This document shows, one piece after another, positions 35,590 to 46,586 of a stretch of 64,000 nucleotides of DNA. Positions within the stretch are counted from its first letter, which is position 1. Every line of letters begins with the position of its first letter. Position numbers and translations under genes: made by a program. This DNA is from Telluria mixta (GTDB taxonomy: Bacteria; Pseudomonadota; Gammaproteobacteria; Burkholderiales; Burkholderiaceae_D): NCBI RefSeq assembly GCF_029223865.1, contig NZ_CP119520.1:6262001-6326000 (forward strand), given 5' to 3'. Under the pieces are notes generated by a model. That model made no database searches. It was not told the origin of the DNA and saw nothing but the letters and a program-made list of their open reading frames with translations.

Positions 35590-35688
35590 CCAAAGTGTTG
35601 GTTTGGAAACACGTTCCCGTACGGCAACTAGTTTTTAGGAAATGTGAACCCTCCGAATCCGCTATACTGGCGTGAAGTGAGGAAGTTT

Positions 35689-36432
35689 ATGCAAAGCAAC
35701 TTACAAGAAGACGATCCAATCCTGACCACGAGCGAAGTCGCGCGCCTGCTCGGCGTGGCGACGAGCACCGTGCAGATCTGGATGGAAAGCGGCGCGATCG
35801 AATCGTGGAAGACGCCGGGCGGACACCGCCGTACGCGCCTGAGTCTCGTGCAGGGCCTGATGCATGGCGATGACCAGGCCCGGTCGACCCCGAATCCGAG
35901 CACGGACAAGGAATACCAGCCGGCGCCGCAGCCCGGCTACCCCATCGGCGCGAACGAGCGTTCGCGCCTGGCCGCGCTGGCCGCCACGGGCCTCGTCGAC
36001 ACCGACGAGGAAGCCCGCTTCGACCGCCTCGTGCGTCTCGCCTCGATGGTGACCGGCTCGCCGATCGCCCTCATTTCCCTGCTGACGTCGACGCGCCAGT
36101 GGTTCAAGGCCAGGGTCGGCCTGGCTGCCCGCGAGACGCCCCGCGACTGGGCGTTCTGCTCGCACGCGATCCTGAAAAACGAGCTGTTCGTCGTCGAAGA
36201 CGCAATGGAAGACGAGCGCTTCCGCACGAATCCCCTCGTGCTGCAGGAACCGCACATCCGCTTCTATGCCGGCGTGCCGCTGCGCGACAAGTCGGGCCAG
36301 CCGCTGGGCACCCTGTGCGTGATCGACCGCGAACCGCGCCGCCTGCGCGCGGCAGAAGTGCAGAGCCTCATCGACCTGGCCGAGATCGCTTCGGGCGAGA
36401 TCCAGGCCACGGGCCGCAACAACCGCAACTGA
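35689..36432 (+). CDS. HTH-GAF one-component regulator
   Basis: The 247-residue protein joins an excisionase/MerR-like helix-turn-helix (about 8-60, LTTSEVARLLGVATSTVQIW, WKTPGGHRRTRL) to a GAF domain (about 95-235, with RLVRLASMVTGSPIALISLL, FCSHAI and FYAGVPLRDKSGQPLGTLC). The middle is a short Pro-rich linker. GAF domains bind small ligands or nucleotides, so it is likely a DNA-binding regulator with an unknown signal. ATG 35689 is preferred to an upstream GTG (35644) because GAGGA lies 6 bases before it. A TATACT box is at 35663-35668. It is convergent with the Sel1-like gene without a gap. Confidence 0.82.
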   Translation: MQSNLQEDDPILTTSEVARLLGVATSTVQIWMESGAIESWKTPGGHRRTRLSLVQGLMHGDDQARSTPNPSTDKEYQPAPQPGYPIGANERSRLAALAATGLVDTDEEARFDRLVRLASMVTGSPIALISLLTSTRQWFKARVGLAARETPRDWAFCSHAILKNELFVVEDAMEDERFRTNPLVLQEPHIRFYAGVPLRDKSGQPLGTLCVIDREPRRLRAAEVQSLIDLAEIASGEIQATGRNNRN

Positions 36433-36771
36433 TCAATGCCGATCCGCCGCGTGCGCGCGGTGGGCCAGCGCGTGCGCGGCCGCGCGCATGAGAGCGTCCG
36501 CCCGCTCCGGGTCCGGCTCGTTCAAAGCCAGTTCCTGCAACGCTTCCGGATACTCAAGCTCGGCCGCCCGCTCCAGCCACGCACGTGCGGCGACCCTATC
36601 GGGCGGTCCGCCTTCGCCATCCGCCAGCATGTGCGCAAGCAGGAACATCGCATGCGGTTCGCCACCCTCCGCCCGATGTTGCAGGCGATGCCGCCGGTTG
36701 TCGACGTCCGCGTGCGCGAACGCGGGCAGCGCCAGCGCGGCCAGCAGCATGGCCGCAAATATCCGCTTCAT
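36433..36771 (-). CDS. Small Sel1-like secreted protein
   Basis: A 112-residue protein with a signal peptide (about 1-21, ending AFAHA) and one to two Sel1-like helical repeats: EGGEPHAMFLLAHMLADGEG, then RVAARAWLERAAELEYPEAL. The tail is rich in Ala and His. Sel1 repeats are protein-interaction modules; the partner is unknown. Its start overlaps the cpdB stop by 4 bases (ATGA), so it is translationally coupled to the nucleotidase. Confidence 0.75.
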   Translation of the reverse strand: MKRIFAAMLLAALALPAFAHADVDNRRHRLQHRAEGGEPHAMFLLAHMLADGEGGPPDRVAARAWLERAAELEYPEALQELALNEPDPERADALMRAAAHALAHRAHAADRH

Positions 36772-38777
36772 TTCGACAGGTCGACCGCGTACAGTGCGAA
36801 GCCTTTGCCCTGGCCGTCGTCCGCACGCAGTTCCGTAACGCCCTGGAGTCCCGCCGCGCGGGCCAGTTCCAGCTTGCCGGGCGGCGCGTGGAACACGACC
36901 GGCCCCGCCGTCGTCACGGGCGTAAAGCGCCAGCTGCGCGCGGCGCCGTCGGCCGTCCGCGTGAGCCGCTTGTGCGTGCGGATCCAGGCGATGAGCACGT
37001 CGCGGTTGCTGTCCGGCGACGCGATCACCGTCTTGCTGCCGTCCAGACCGGGGAAGTTGCCGCCGCCGCTCGCGCGGTAGTTATTCGTCGCGACGAGGAA
37101 CGCCTGGCCGCTCGCGATCGGCTTGCCCTGCCACGTGAGGTTGCGGATGCGCTGGCCGGGCGGGCGCGTCACGTCGATCTCGTAGCGGAGTCCAGGGTCC
37201 GTGACCGTATCGAAGTTATAGCTGGGGAAGCCGCTGTTGACGAGTTCCTGCGGTTCGGTGCGCGCCGGGTCGATCGTGTTGAAGCGGGTCGCCGCCTTTT
37301 CCAGCCATGCCGTCAGCGCGGCGCCGTCGACCTTCACGGCGTACAGCGCATTCGGATACAGGTACAGGTCGGCCGCGTTGTTCAGCGCGAGGCTGCCGGG
37401 CGCCACATCCGTGTAATCGCCCGGCCCCGCCGCGCCGGCCTTGAATGCAGCAGACACGGACAGTACGGGCAAACTTGCGTACTGCGGCAGACTGGCCTTC
37501 ACGTAGGCGCGCACATAGTCGGCCTGGGCGGCGTTGACGGCCTGGATCGCGGACGGGTCGCCCACGTCGGCAAAATACGTCGACATGCGGAAGTCGGTGC
37601 TGCCGACGGGTGTCTGCACGTAGCGGATCGTCGCCTCGTGCTCGGCGCGCACGAGGTCCAGCACGGCCGGGTCGGCCGCGACATACGATTTATCGGCCTG
37701 CTGCGAGGCCCGCGTCTCGACGACCGTCTGGTCGCGCGCGATCGTCCAGCCTTTGCCGTCGTGGCGCAGGTCGAAGCGGATCACGCCCAGGTTCTTGCCC
37801 CACAGACTCGCCATTACGGTCGGCACGCCGAATACGGTGCCGCGGGCCTTGTCGACGTTCGGGAGGTTGAACTGCGCGACGGTGCTCGCAGGATTCGGGA
37901 ACTGTTGATGCGCGTGGCCCAGCAGCAGCGCGTCGATGCCGGGTACCTGCGCCAGATAGTAATTCCCGTTTTCCATCGTGGGCGAATACGGGCTCGCGTC
38001 CAGGCCGCCGTGCGAGATCGCGACGATCACGTCCGCGCCCTTCCTGCGCATCTCCGGGAGGTAACGCTGCGCCGTCTCGACCACGCCTTCCGTATAGACG
38101 CGGCCCTCCAGCCAGCGCTTGTCCCAGGACAGGATCGTGGGCGTCGTAAAACCGATGATGCCGACCTTGACCGTCGCCTCGACGGGGTTCCCGGCCGCGT
38201 CCACGGCCCGCACGCGCTTCGAGAGGATGCGGTACGGGGCGAACAGGGGCTTGCGCGTCCTGACACTGTAGACGTTGGCCAGCACGATCGGAAAGCCGGG
38301 GCCGGCGCAGGGTTTCTTCGGACGCGGGACGCCCGGAACGTCGAACCGGTTGCCCGTCACCTGGCCGAGAAAGCCGAGGCCGTAGTTGAAATCGTGGTTG
38401 CCGACGCCGCCGCCGTCGTAGCCCAGCCGTTGCATCACCTTGTGGACGCCCAGCAGTTCGCCGCACTTCACGGGTTTCACGAGCGCCTGGTAGTCGCCCA
38501 GCGCCGTACCCTGGATCGTGTCGCCGTTATCGAGCAGCACGGTGTTCGGGAACTCGCGCCGCGCCTGGGCGATCAGGGTCGCCGTCCGGTCCAGGCCGAA
38601 GGACGGGTCGGCCGCGAGCTTGAAATAATCGTAACCGACGACGTTCGCATGGATGTCGGTCGTCTCCAGGATCGCGAGCGTGGCATGCGTGCCCGCCGGC
38701 ACGGGCGCAGCGATGGCGCCGGAGACCATGGCCGCGAGCGGCATCAGGCGGAACAGATGGGAAAGGTGGCGCGTCAT
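36768..38777 (-). CDS. cpdB: 2',3'-cyclic-nucleotide 2'-phosphodiesterase / 3'-nucleotidase
   Basis: The 669-residue periplasmic enzyme has a signal peptide (about 1-24) and a metallophosphatase domain with LETTDIHANVVGYDY, DNGDTIQG, GNHDFNYG, HGGLD and LLGHAHQQFP. A 5'-nucleotidase C-terminal substrate domain follows (about 370-600). CpdB hydrolyses 2',3'-cyclic nucleotides and 3'-nucleotides so that nucleosides can be taken up. The length is close to the E. coli enzyme (about 650). It is divergent from prfB; a small Sel1-like gene follows in an ATGA overlap. Confidence 0.95.
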   Translation of the reverse strand: MTRHLSHLFRLMPLAAMVSGAIAAPVPAGTHATLAILETTDIHANVVGYDYFKLAADPSFGLDRTATLIAQARREFPNTVLLDNGDTIQGTALGDYQALVKPVKCGELLGVHKVMQRLGYDGGGVGNHDFNYGLGFLGQVTGNRFDVPGVPRPKKPCAGPGFPIVLANVYSVRTRKPLFAPYRILSKRVRAVDAAGNPVEATVKVGIIGFTTPTILSWDKRWLEGRVYTEGVVETAQRYLPEMRRKGADVIVAISHGGLDASPYSPTMENGNYYLAQVPGIDALLLGHAHQQFPNPASTVAQFNLPNVDKARGTVFGVPTVMASLWGKNLGVIRFDLRHDGKGWTIARDQTVVETRASQQADKSYVAADPAVLDLVRAEHEATIRYVQTPVGSTDFRMSTYFADVGDPSAIQAVNAAQADYVRAYVKASLPQYASLPVLSVSAAFKAGAAGPGDYTDVAPGSLALNNAADLYLYPNALYAVKVDGAALTAWLEKAATRFNTIDPARTEPQELVNSGFPSYNFDTVTDPGLRYEIDVTRPPGQRIRNLTWQGKPIASGQAFLVATNNYRASGGGNFPGLDGSKTVIASPDSNRDVLIAWIRTHKRLTRTADGAARSWRFTPVTTAGPVVFHAPPGKLELARAAGLQGVTELRADDGQGKGFALYAVDLSK

Positions 38778-38810
38778 GGGCCAGCATCATAAAGCATGCG
38801 CGCACTAAGG

Positions 38811-38816
38811 TATAAT
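38811..38816 (+). promoter_or_regulatory. -10 box of prfB
   Basis: A consensus TATAAT lies 40 bases before the prfB ATG. The sequence 17 bases upstream does not resemble TTGACA, so the -35 is weak or absent. Confidence 0.55.
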
Positions 38817-38855
38817 CTCCGGTTCGATTCAACCAACTGAAAATTGCCACAGACC

Positions 38856-39960
38856 ATGGAAGCTGAACGCATCAATGCCCTCTCCTCCCTGCTGAACGAC
38901 CTGACCAGCCGTGAAGCCGAACTTCGGAGGTATCTTTGACTTCGACCGCAAAGCGGAGAAGTTAGAGCAGGTCAACCAGGAACTGGAAGACCCCGCCATC
39001 TGGAACGACCAGAAACGTGCCCAGGACATGGGCCGCGAGAAGAAGGCGCTGGAAGGCGTCGTCCTCACGCTGGAAAAGGCGCGCGCCGACCTGGCGGATG
39101 CGTCCGACCTGTTCGAGATGGCCCGCGAAGAAGGCGATGACGCCACGATCGAAGCGGTCGAAGGCGATGCCGAGGAAATCAAGAAGGTCATCGAGGCGAT
39201 GGAATTCCGTCGCATGTTCAGCAACCCGATGGATCACGCCAGCTGCTTCATCGACATCCAGGCCGGCGCCGGCGGCACCGAGGCCCAGGACTGGGCGTCG
39301 ATGCTGTTGCGCCAGTACCTGCGCTATTGCGAGCGCAAGGGCTTCAAGGCCGAGGTGATGGAACTGTCCGAGGGCGAGGTCGCCGGCATCAAGACGGCCA
39401 CGATCAAGGTCGAGGGCGAATACGCCTACGGCCACCTGCGCACCGAAACGGGCGTGCATCGTCTCGTGCGCAAGTCGCCGTTCGACTCGGCCAACGGCCG
39501 CCACACGTCGTTCTCGTCGATCTTCGTGTACCCGGAAGTCGACGAATCGATCGAAATCGAAATCAACCCGGCCGACGTGCGCATCGACACGTACCGCGCA
39601 TCCGGCGCCGGCGGCCAGCACATCAACAAGACCGACTCCGCAGTGCGCCTGACGCACGCGCCGACGGGCATCGTCGTGCAGTGCCAGAACGACCGCTCGC
39701 AGCACCGCAACAAGGCCGAAGCCTTCGACATGCTGCGCGCCAAGCTGTTCGAGCTGGAGCTGCGCAAGCGCATGGCCGAGCAGCAGAAGCTGGAAGATTC
39801 GAAGACCGACGTGGGCTGGGGCCACCAGATCCGTTCGTACGTCCTCGACCAGTCGCGCATCAAGGACTTGCGTACCGGCTTCGAGACCGGCAACACGAAG
39901 AACGTGCTGGACGGCGACCTCGACGACTTCATCTCCGCTTCGCTGAAGCAAGGGGTCTAA
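38856..39960 (+). CDS. prfB: Peptide chain release factor 2, expressed by programmed +1 frameshift
   Basis: RF2 releases finished proteins at UAA and UGA. The first 27 codons (38856-38936) end at an in-frame TGA (38937-38939). After a +1 shift at CTT, reading continues from GAC 38938 to 39960, giving 367 residues, close to E. coli RF2 (365). Domain signatures are SPF ([10 protein letters not shown]), the stop-codon recognition tripeptide of RF2, and [17 protein letters not shown], the peptidyl-transfer GGQ loop. It is followed 4 bases later by a HAD phosphatase and then lysS, the common prfB-lysS order. Confidence 0.97.
38926..38940 (+). promoter_or_regulatory. RF2 programmed frameshift site
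   Basis: GGAGG (38926-38930), then TAT, the slippery CTT (38934-38936) and TGAC (38937-38940). The Shine-Dalgarno-like element 3 bases before CTT and the poor UGA-C stop context match the autoregulatory RF2 site known in E. coli. Low RF2 favours slipping, which restores RF2 synthesis. Confidence 0.97.
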
Positions 39961-39964
39961 GCCG

Positions 39965-40618
39965 ATGGCCTTCATCTTCGACATGGACGGCACCATCGTC
40001 GACAACATGGCGTTCCATACGGATTCCTGGCTGGCGTTCTTCGCCCGCCGCGGCAAGACGTACGATCCGGACGCGTTCTTCCGCGAGACGGCGGGCGCGC
40101 AGGGCCGCGAGATCCTGCGCGAGCGTCTCGGCCCGGACATTCCGGAAGACGAGATCGCCGTGCTGGCGCAGGAAAAGGACGTCCTGTACCGCGAGATGTA
40201 CGGCCCGCACCGCAGCGCGATCCAGGGCTTCGAGGACTTCGTGACGGCCGCGCGCGCGCGCGGCGTGAATCTGGCGGTGGCGACGTCCGCCCCGCCCGCG
40301 AACATCGTCTTCACGCTCGACGACCTCGACCTGCGCCGCCACTTCGACGCCGTCGTCGGGGCGGCCGACGTTGCGCGCGGCAAGCCGCATCCGGACGTCT
40401 TCCTGAAAGCGGCCGAGAAGCTGGGCGTCGATCCGCGCGACTGCATCGTGTTCGAAGACGCGCCGATGGGCGTGGAAGCGGCCCGTCGCGCCGGCATGAA
40501 GGCCGTCGTCATCACGACCACGCTGCCCGCCGATGCCTTCCGCGAATTCGACAACGTGATCCGCGTCGTCGCGCACTACGAAGACCTCGACGTCGGCGAG
40601 CTGCTCGGCGCCCCCTGA
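39965..40618 (+). CDS. HAD-family phosphatase (beta-phosphoglucomutase-like)
   Basis: A 217-residue HAD subfamily IA hydrolase. Nucleophile and acid aspartates are in FDMDGTIVDN (about 5-14), motif II is the ATSA region, motif III is K in GKPHPDVFLKAA, and motif IV is VFEDAPMGVEAAR. The helical cap (about 16-85) is of the beta-phosphoglucomutase type. The natural substrate (a sugar phosphate or other small phosphate ester) is not known. It lies between prfB and lysS with gaps of 4 and 24 bases, so all three are probably one operon. Confidence 0.9.
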   Translation: MAFIFDMDGTIVDNMAFHTDSWLAFFARRGKTYDPDAFFRETAGAQGREILRERLGPDIPEDEIAVLAQEKDVLYREMYGPHRSAIQGFEDFVTAARARGVNLAVATSAPPANIVFTLDDLDLRRHFDAVVGAADVARGKPHPDVFLKAAEKLGVDPRDCIVFEDAPMGVEAARRAGMKAVVITTTLPADAFREFDNVIRVVAHYEDLDVGELLGAP

Positions 40619-40642
40619 ATTCCAAACTACACCGATACTGAC

Positions 40643-42189
<1,547 letters not shown>

Positions 42190-42203
42190 GCGTCACGCAT
42201 CAC

Positions 42204-42241
42204 AAAAAAGGCGCGGACGATTCGTCGTCCGCGCCTTTTTT
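42204..42241. terminator. Bidirectional terminator after lysS
   Basis: An A-run (42204-42209), an 11-bp stem GGCGCGGACGA / TCGTCCGCGCC around a TTCG tetraloop (42221-42224), and a T-run (42236-42241). It separates lysS from the convergent ppnN gene. Confidence 0.92.
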
Positions 42242-42258
42242 CTTTTGTTTGCATTAGA

Positions 42259-42346
42259 ACGTCGTTCCCGCGAAGGCGGGAACCCAAGTTGCACGCACAG
42301 TCGCAACGCACGCAAAATTGGATCCCCGCCTTCGCGGGGATGACGG
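42259..42346. repeat. REP-like intergenic element, copy 2
   Basis: Two hairpins, CCCGCGAAGGCGGG and CCCCGCCTTCGCGGGG, flank about 40 unique bases, with outer AACGTCGTTCCC and ATGACGGTGTT. Shares its ends with the element at 31489-31574 in the same intergenic, convergent setting. Confidence 0.8.
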
Positions 42347-42361
42347 TGTTCTTGCGTTATC

Positions 42362-43732
42362 TTATCGAACCACCCGATAGCAGGGCACATACTCCTTGCC
42401 CGGCAACTTCATGCGGCTCTGCTCCACGAACGACTGCAGCAGCTTGTCCATCGGCGCCATGATCTCGTTCTCGCCGTGGATCTCGAACTTGCCGAACTGC
42501 TCGATCGCGCGGATGCCCTCTTCCTTCACGTTGCCCGCGACGACGCCGGAGAACGCGCGGCGCAGGTTCGCGGCCAGCAAATGCGTTTCCTGGTTCTTGT
42601 GCAGCGACAGGTTGCGCATGTTGTCGTGCGTGGGACGGAACGGCTTCTGGAATTCCGGATCGATCCGCAGGCCCCAGTTGAAGTAGTACGCGTCGCTGCG
42701 CGACTTGCGGAATTCGCGCACCTGGCGGATCCCCTGCTGCATCTCGCGCGCCACCGCATCCGGGTCGTCGATGATGATCTTGTAGCGGCGCTGTGCCGCT
42801 TCGCCCAGGGTCAGGCCGATGAACTGGTCGATCTGCTCGAAGTATTCGCGCGCCGTCGACGGGCCCGTGAACACGAGCGGGAACGGCACTTCCGCGTTTT
42901 CCGGATGGAGCAGGATGCCGAGGATGTACAGGATTTCTTCGGCCGTGCCCGCACCGCCCGGGAACACGACGATGCCGTGACCCGTCCGCACGAAGGCTTC
43001 GAGACGCTTCTCGATGTCCGGCATGATCACGAGGTCGTTGACGATCGGGTTCGGCGACTCGGCCGCGATGATGCCCGGCTCCGAAATGCCGAGATAGCGG
43101 CCGCCCTGCAGGCGCTGCTTGGCGTGGCCGATAGTGGCGCCCTTCATCGGGCCCTTCATCGCGCCCGGGCCGCAGCCCGTGCAGATATCGAGTTCGCGCA
43201 GGCCGAGCTGGTAGCCCACGTGCTTGGAGTAGTTGTACTCGACGCGGTTGATCGAGTGGCCGCCCCAGCACACGACGAGGTTCGGATTGCGCTGCGGCTG
43301 GATCACGTTGGCGTTGCGCAGGATGTGGAAGACGGCGTCCGTGATGCCTTCCGGGCGCGTGAGGTCGAAGCGCGGATTGTCCGTCACTTCGAAATTCACG
43401 TAGACGATGTCGCGCAGGACCGAGAACAGGTGCTCGTGGATACCCTTGATCATCTTGCCGTCGACGAAGGCGTGAGCGGGCGCGCCGCGGATATCCAGCT
43501 TGATGCCGCGTTCGCGCTGGATGATCTTGATGTCGAAATCCTTGTACCGTTCGAGCAGCTCCTTGCCGTCGTCGATCGAACTGCCGGAGTTGAGCACCGC
43601 CAGTGCGCACTTGCGGAAGATCTGGTACAACCCACCCTGGCTCGTATCAAGGAGCTTGGCCACCTCGGCCTTCGACAGGACTTCCAGGCGTCCTTCCGGA
43701 GAAATCAGCGTATCGACAACGTCGTAGTTCAT
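42362..43732 (-). CDS. ppnN: Nucleotide 5'-monophosphate nucleosidase, LOG family
   Basis: The 456-residue protein matches PpnN (YgdH), which splits purine and pyrimidine monophosphates into base and ribose 5-phosphate and is tuned by (p)ppGpp in E. coli. It has a DUF4478-like N-terminus (about 1-120), a central LOG domain with VVFPGGAGTAEEILYIL and CTGCGPGAMKGPMKGA, and a C-terminal DUF3412 region. The start at 43732 (MNYDVVDTLISPEGRLE) is chosen because AAGGA precedes it and the family begins there; a longer upstream frame is not homologous. The gene is divergent from the POT transporter. Confidence 0.92.
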   Translation of the reverse strand: MNYDVVDTLISPEGRLEVLSKAEVAKLLDTSQGGLYQIFRKCALAVLNSGSSIDDGKELLERYKDFDIKIIQRERGIKLDIRGAPAHAFVDGKMIKGIHEHLFSVLRDIVYVNFEVTDNPRFDLTRPEGITDAVFHILRNANVIQPQRNPNLVVCWGGHSINRVEYNYSKHVGYQLGLRELDICTGCGPGAMKGPMKGATIGHAKQRLQGGRYLGISEPGIIAAESPNPIVNDLVIMPDIEKRLEAFVRTGHGIVVFPGGAGTAEEILYILGILLHPENAEVPFPLVFTGPSTAREYFEQIDQFIGLTLGEAAQRRYKIIIDDPDAVAREMQQGIRQVREFRKSRSDAYYFNWGLRIDPEFQKPFRPTHDNMRNLSLHKNQETHLLAANLRRAFSGVVAGNVKEEGIRAIEQFGKFEIHGENEIMAPMDKLLQSFVEQSRMKLPGKEYVPCYRVVR

Positions 43733-43966
43733 GGTGTGTTCCTTTTCTCTACTGTGAATCGGTGTGGCCTTTCCACCAATATACGACAACTCACAGGAGT
43801 TTGTGTCCCCGTTTTCGCTTATGCCGATTCCGCATATGGCTGAGCTGGAAAAAGCTGGCCCCATATGCACGATTTCCACTAAAATGCGACGCAGCCGCAG
43901 TCCTTACCCAGGACGCGCAGGCCAGGCAAAGACAATCACTCTTAAAAAGATTTGGGGAGGAACCGC

Positions 43967-45469
43967 ATGAGCGGTGCAGCTACTTCAACCGCCGAACCGA
44001 AGGCGGTCCCGGAATTCAAGCAGATCATGGGCCATCCGGCGCCCCTCTGGATGCTGTTCATGACCGAATTCTGGGAACGTTTCGCGTTCTATGGCATCCG
44101 TTGGGCCCTGGTGCTCTACATCGTCGCCCAGTTCTACGGCGGCAGCGGCGTGGGCCAGGCCGACGCCAACCTGACCTACGGTTCCTACCTCGCCCTGGTG
44201 TACGCCGGCGCCGTGTTCGGCGGCTACATCGCCGACCGCGTGATCGGCTACCAGCGCTCGATCCTCGTCGGCGCGGCGTTCATGGTGGCCGGCCTGTTCG
44301 CCATCACCATACCGAACCCGGACATCTTCAAGCTGGGCCTCGCCACGATCATCGTCGGCAACGGCATGTTCAAGCCGAACATCTCCGCCATGGTCGGCCA
44401 GCTGTACGGCATCAACGACCAGCGCCGCGACTCCGGCTTCACGATCTTCTACATGGGCATCAACGGCGGCGGCTTCCTCGCCCCGATCCTGACCGGCGCC
44501 CTCGCGCAAAGCATGTCGGGCAGCACCGGCGTGCCGGCGTACAAGGTCGTGTTCTTCGCCGCCGGCGTGGGCATGATCCTGTCGCTGATCTGGTTCCAGA
44601 TCGGCCGCCGCATGCTGAAGGGCATCGGCGCTGCCACCGGTCCGCTGGCCAACCCGGTGCGCCTCATCGGCGTCATCATCGGTTCGCTGTTCGTGATCCC
44701 GGTCGTGTACTTCCTGCTGAAGCTGGGCGCGGAAAAGCTGCAGGGCGTGCTGTCCGTCCTGTTCATCATCCTCGCGATCATGCTGATGGTGGAAGGCATC
44801 CGCGGCGGCGCGGTCGTGCGCGACAAGACGATCGCCATGCTCGTCATCTTCTTCTTCAACGTGATGTTCTGGTGCTTCTTCGAACAGGCGGGCAGCTCGT
44901 TCACCTTCCTGGCCGAATACATCGTGCGCCGCGACTTCGGCGGCTGGACCTTCCCGACCGGCTGGTTCCAGTCCGTGAACACGCTGGCCATCATCGTGTG
45001 CGCGCCGGTCGTCGCCGCCGTGTGGGTTGCGATGGGCCGCAAGAACCCGTCCATCCCGCGCAAGTTCGGCCTGGGCCTGATCTTCAACGGCCTCGCGTTC
45101 CTGCTGCTGATGTTCGCGCTGCAGCACCTCGTCGGCGCGGACAGCAAGATCCCGTTCTGGACGCTGTTCATGGTGTACGTAATCCAGTCCATCGGTGAAC
45201 TGTGCCTGTCGCCGATCGGCCTGTCGATGGTGACCAAGCTGGCTCCCACCCGCCTCGTGGGCCTGGGCATGGGCGGCTGGTTCCTGTCCACCGGTATCGG
45301 CAACAACCTGTCGGGCATCTTCGCTTCCGTCGTCTCGGGTGAAAAAGGCATGACCGTGGAATCGGCACTGTCCGGCTACACGTTCGGCTTCTGGGCGCTG
45401 ATCGGCGCCGGCGTGCTGTTGTTCCTGGTGGCGCCGCTGATCCAGAAACTGATGCACGGCGTGAAGTAA
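43967..45469 (+). CDS. Proton-dependent oligopeptide transporter (POT/PTR2)
   Basis: The 500-residue inner-membrane protein has about 14 helices and the family signature EFWERFAFYGIRWALVLYI near residue 30, the ExxERFxYYG motif for proton coupling. A second signature region is FYMGINGGGFLAPILTG. It imports di- and tripeptides with protons. ATG 43967 is preferred to a TTG 5 codons upstream because GGGGAGG (43954-43960) lies 6 bases before it. A GC-rich hairpin follows the stop. An OPT-type oligopeptide transporter lies 2 kb downstream. Confidence 0.93.
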   Translation: MSGAATSTAEPKAVPEFKQIMGHPAPLWMLFMTEFWERFAFYGIRWALVLYIVAQFYGGSGVGQADANLTYGSYLALVYAGAVFGGYIADRVIGYQRSILVGAAFMVAGLFAITIPNPDIFKLGLATIIVGNGMFKPNISAMVGQLYGINDQRRDSGFTIFYMGINGGGFLAPILTGALAQSMSGSTGVPAYKVVFFAAGVGMILSLIWFQIGRRMLKGIGAATGPLANPVRLIGVIIGSLFVIPVVYFLLKLGAEKLQGVLSVLFIILAIMLMVEGIRGGAVVRDKTIAMLVIFFFNVMFWCFFEQAGSSFTFLAEYIVRRDFGGWTFPTGWFQSVNTLAIIVCAPVVAAVWVAMGRKNPSIPRKFGLGLIFNGLAFLLLMFALQHLVGADSKIPFWTLFMVYVIQSIGELCLSPIGLSMVTKLAPTRLVGLGMGGWFLSTGIGNNLSGIFASVVSGEKGMTVESALSGYTFGFWALIGAGVLLFLVAPLIQKLMHGVK

Positions 45470-45490
45470 ATACTTCCCGCTTCGTCATCG

Positions 45491-45519
45491 ACGGCGGCCC
45501 GCGGGCCGCCGTTGTCGTT
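45491..45519. terminator. Perfect GC-rich hairpin between POT and epimerase genes
   Basis: ACGGCGGCCCG (45491-45501) is followed directly by its exact complement (45502-45512), then TTGTCGTTT. The T-tract is interrupted, so this is a probable but imperfect intrinsic terminator for convergent genes. Confidence 0.65.
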
Positions 45520-45520
45520 T

Positions 45521-46450
45521 CTAGACGAACGCCAGGTCATGCAGCTGGATCGTATCGTCGATCCAGTCCTCGCAATGCCCGAAGCGGTAGCCGAGCGCCT
45601 GCGCGCGCGCCGTGTCGAGGACCATCGCGCCCGGTACGTCGAACGGCGACAACCGCCCCATTTCCGCCGGCGGCACGCGCTGGCGCATGCGCACTGGCGT
45701 ATCGAGCACGGCGCCGACCCGCTCGTACAGGCTCTTCGCCGACAACGCGCCGTCGCACGCCGCGTTGACCGGCCCCGTGAAATCCTGCATGCCGACCCAG
45801 ACGAGGAAGTCGGCCGCGCCCTGCAGCGGCAGGAACGACAGCACGGCATCCGGGTTCGAGTATTCGAGCACGCCGTTCATGCGCGCCAGTTCCACGTAGT
45901 GCGCGAGGCGGCCCGTGAAGTCCTCCGGCCCGCCCAGCACGTGCGCGAGGCGCGGCGTCACGAGGGGCAGCGAGCCGTCACGCGCGAGATAGGCCTCGGC
46001 CTGGACCTTGCCCGCCACATAGCACTCCGTCGCGCGGCACGGGTCGTGCCACGGATACCCCGTGTCGATCGGCTGCGCCTCGACGGCCAGGTCGCTCTCG
46101 CGCAGCGGCTCCGCATGGCCGTAGCCGAGGGCGCGGTAGGCGTCGACGGTGGACGCCATCACGTAGCGCCCCACCTTGCCCGCGAACGTGCGCACGGCGA
46201 TGGCCGCGTCCAGCGGGTTGTAGCACATCTGGTCGTACACGATGTCGAACGGGCCGAGGCGGGCGAACGCGTTGCGCATCGCGGTCTCGTTGCGGCGGTC
46301 GACGCGCACGCGCGCGATCCGGTCGCCGAACGGGTCGGGCGCATAGCCGCGCGTCGCGATGGTGACGCGGTGGCCGGCGCGCAGCAGGCGCTGCACGAGC
46401 AGCTTGCCGATATAACGGGTACCGCCGATCACCAGGATATTCTTGGGCAT
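45521..46450 (-). CDS. NAD-dependent epimerase/dehydratase family protein
   Basis: A 309-residue short-chain dehydrogenase-like protein. The Rossmann motif is ILVIGGTRYIGKLLVQRLL at the N-terminus, with GTRYIG in place of the more usual GxTGFIG. The catalytic Tyr/Lys motif YxxxK is not clear, suggesting an atypical member similar to chloroplast CSP41-like or isoflavone-reductase-like proteins. The start at 46450 gives the dinucleotide motif directly at the N-terminus; a longer in-frame extension to 46990 lacks homology and covers the LysR gene. It is divergent from the LysR regulator, its likely controller. Confidence 0.82.
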   Translation of the reverse strand: MPKNILVIGGTRYIGKLLVQRLLRAGHRVTIATRGYAPDPFGDRIARVRVDRRNETAMRNAFARLGPFDIVYDQMCYNPLDAAIAVRTFAGKVGRYVMASTVDAYRALGYGHAEPLRESDLAVEAQPIDTGYPWHDPCRATECYVAGKVQAEAYLARDGSLPLVTPRLAHVLGGPEDFTGRLAHYVELARMNGVLEYSNPDAVLSFLPLQGAADFLVWVGMQDFTGPVNAACDGALSAKSLYERVGAVLDTPVRMRQRVPPAEMGRLSPFDVPGAMVLDTARAQALGYRFGHCEDWIDDTIQLHDLAFV

Positions 46451-46586
46451 GAAGTTTTCCTTAGTCTGTGGGCGAGGCACGTAGCACTGTTTTGGTGAAT
46501 CCGTTATATTCTGTAACCAGAGCGGCAATTGTTCAAACGAGAAAAATAAACGATATGAATAAGAAAAACTTAATCTCGGGGAGAGC

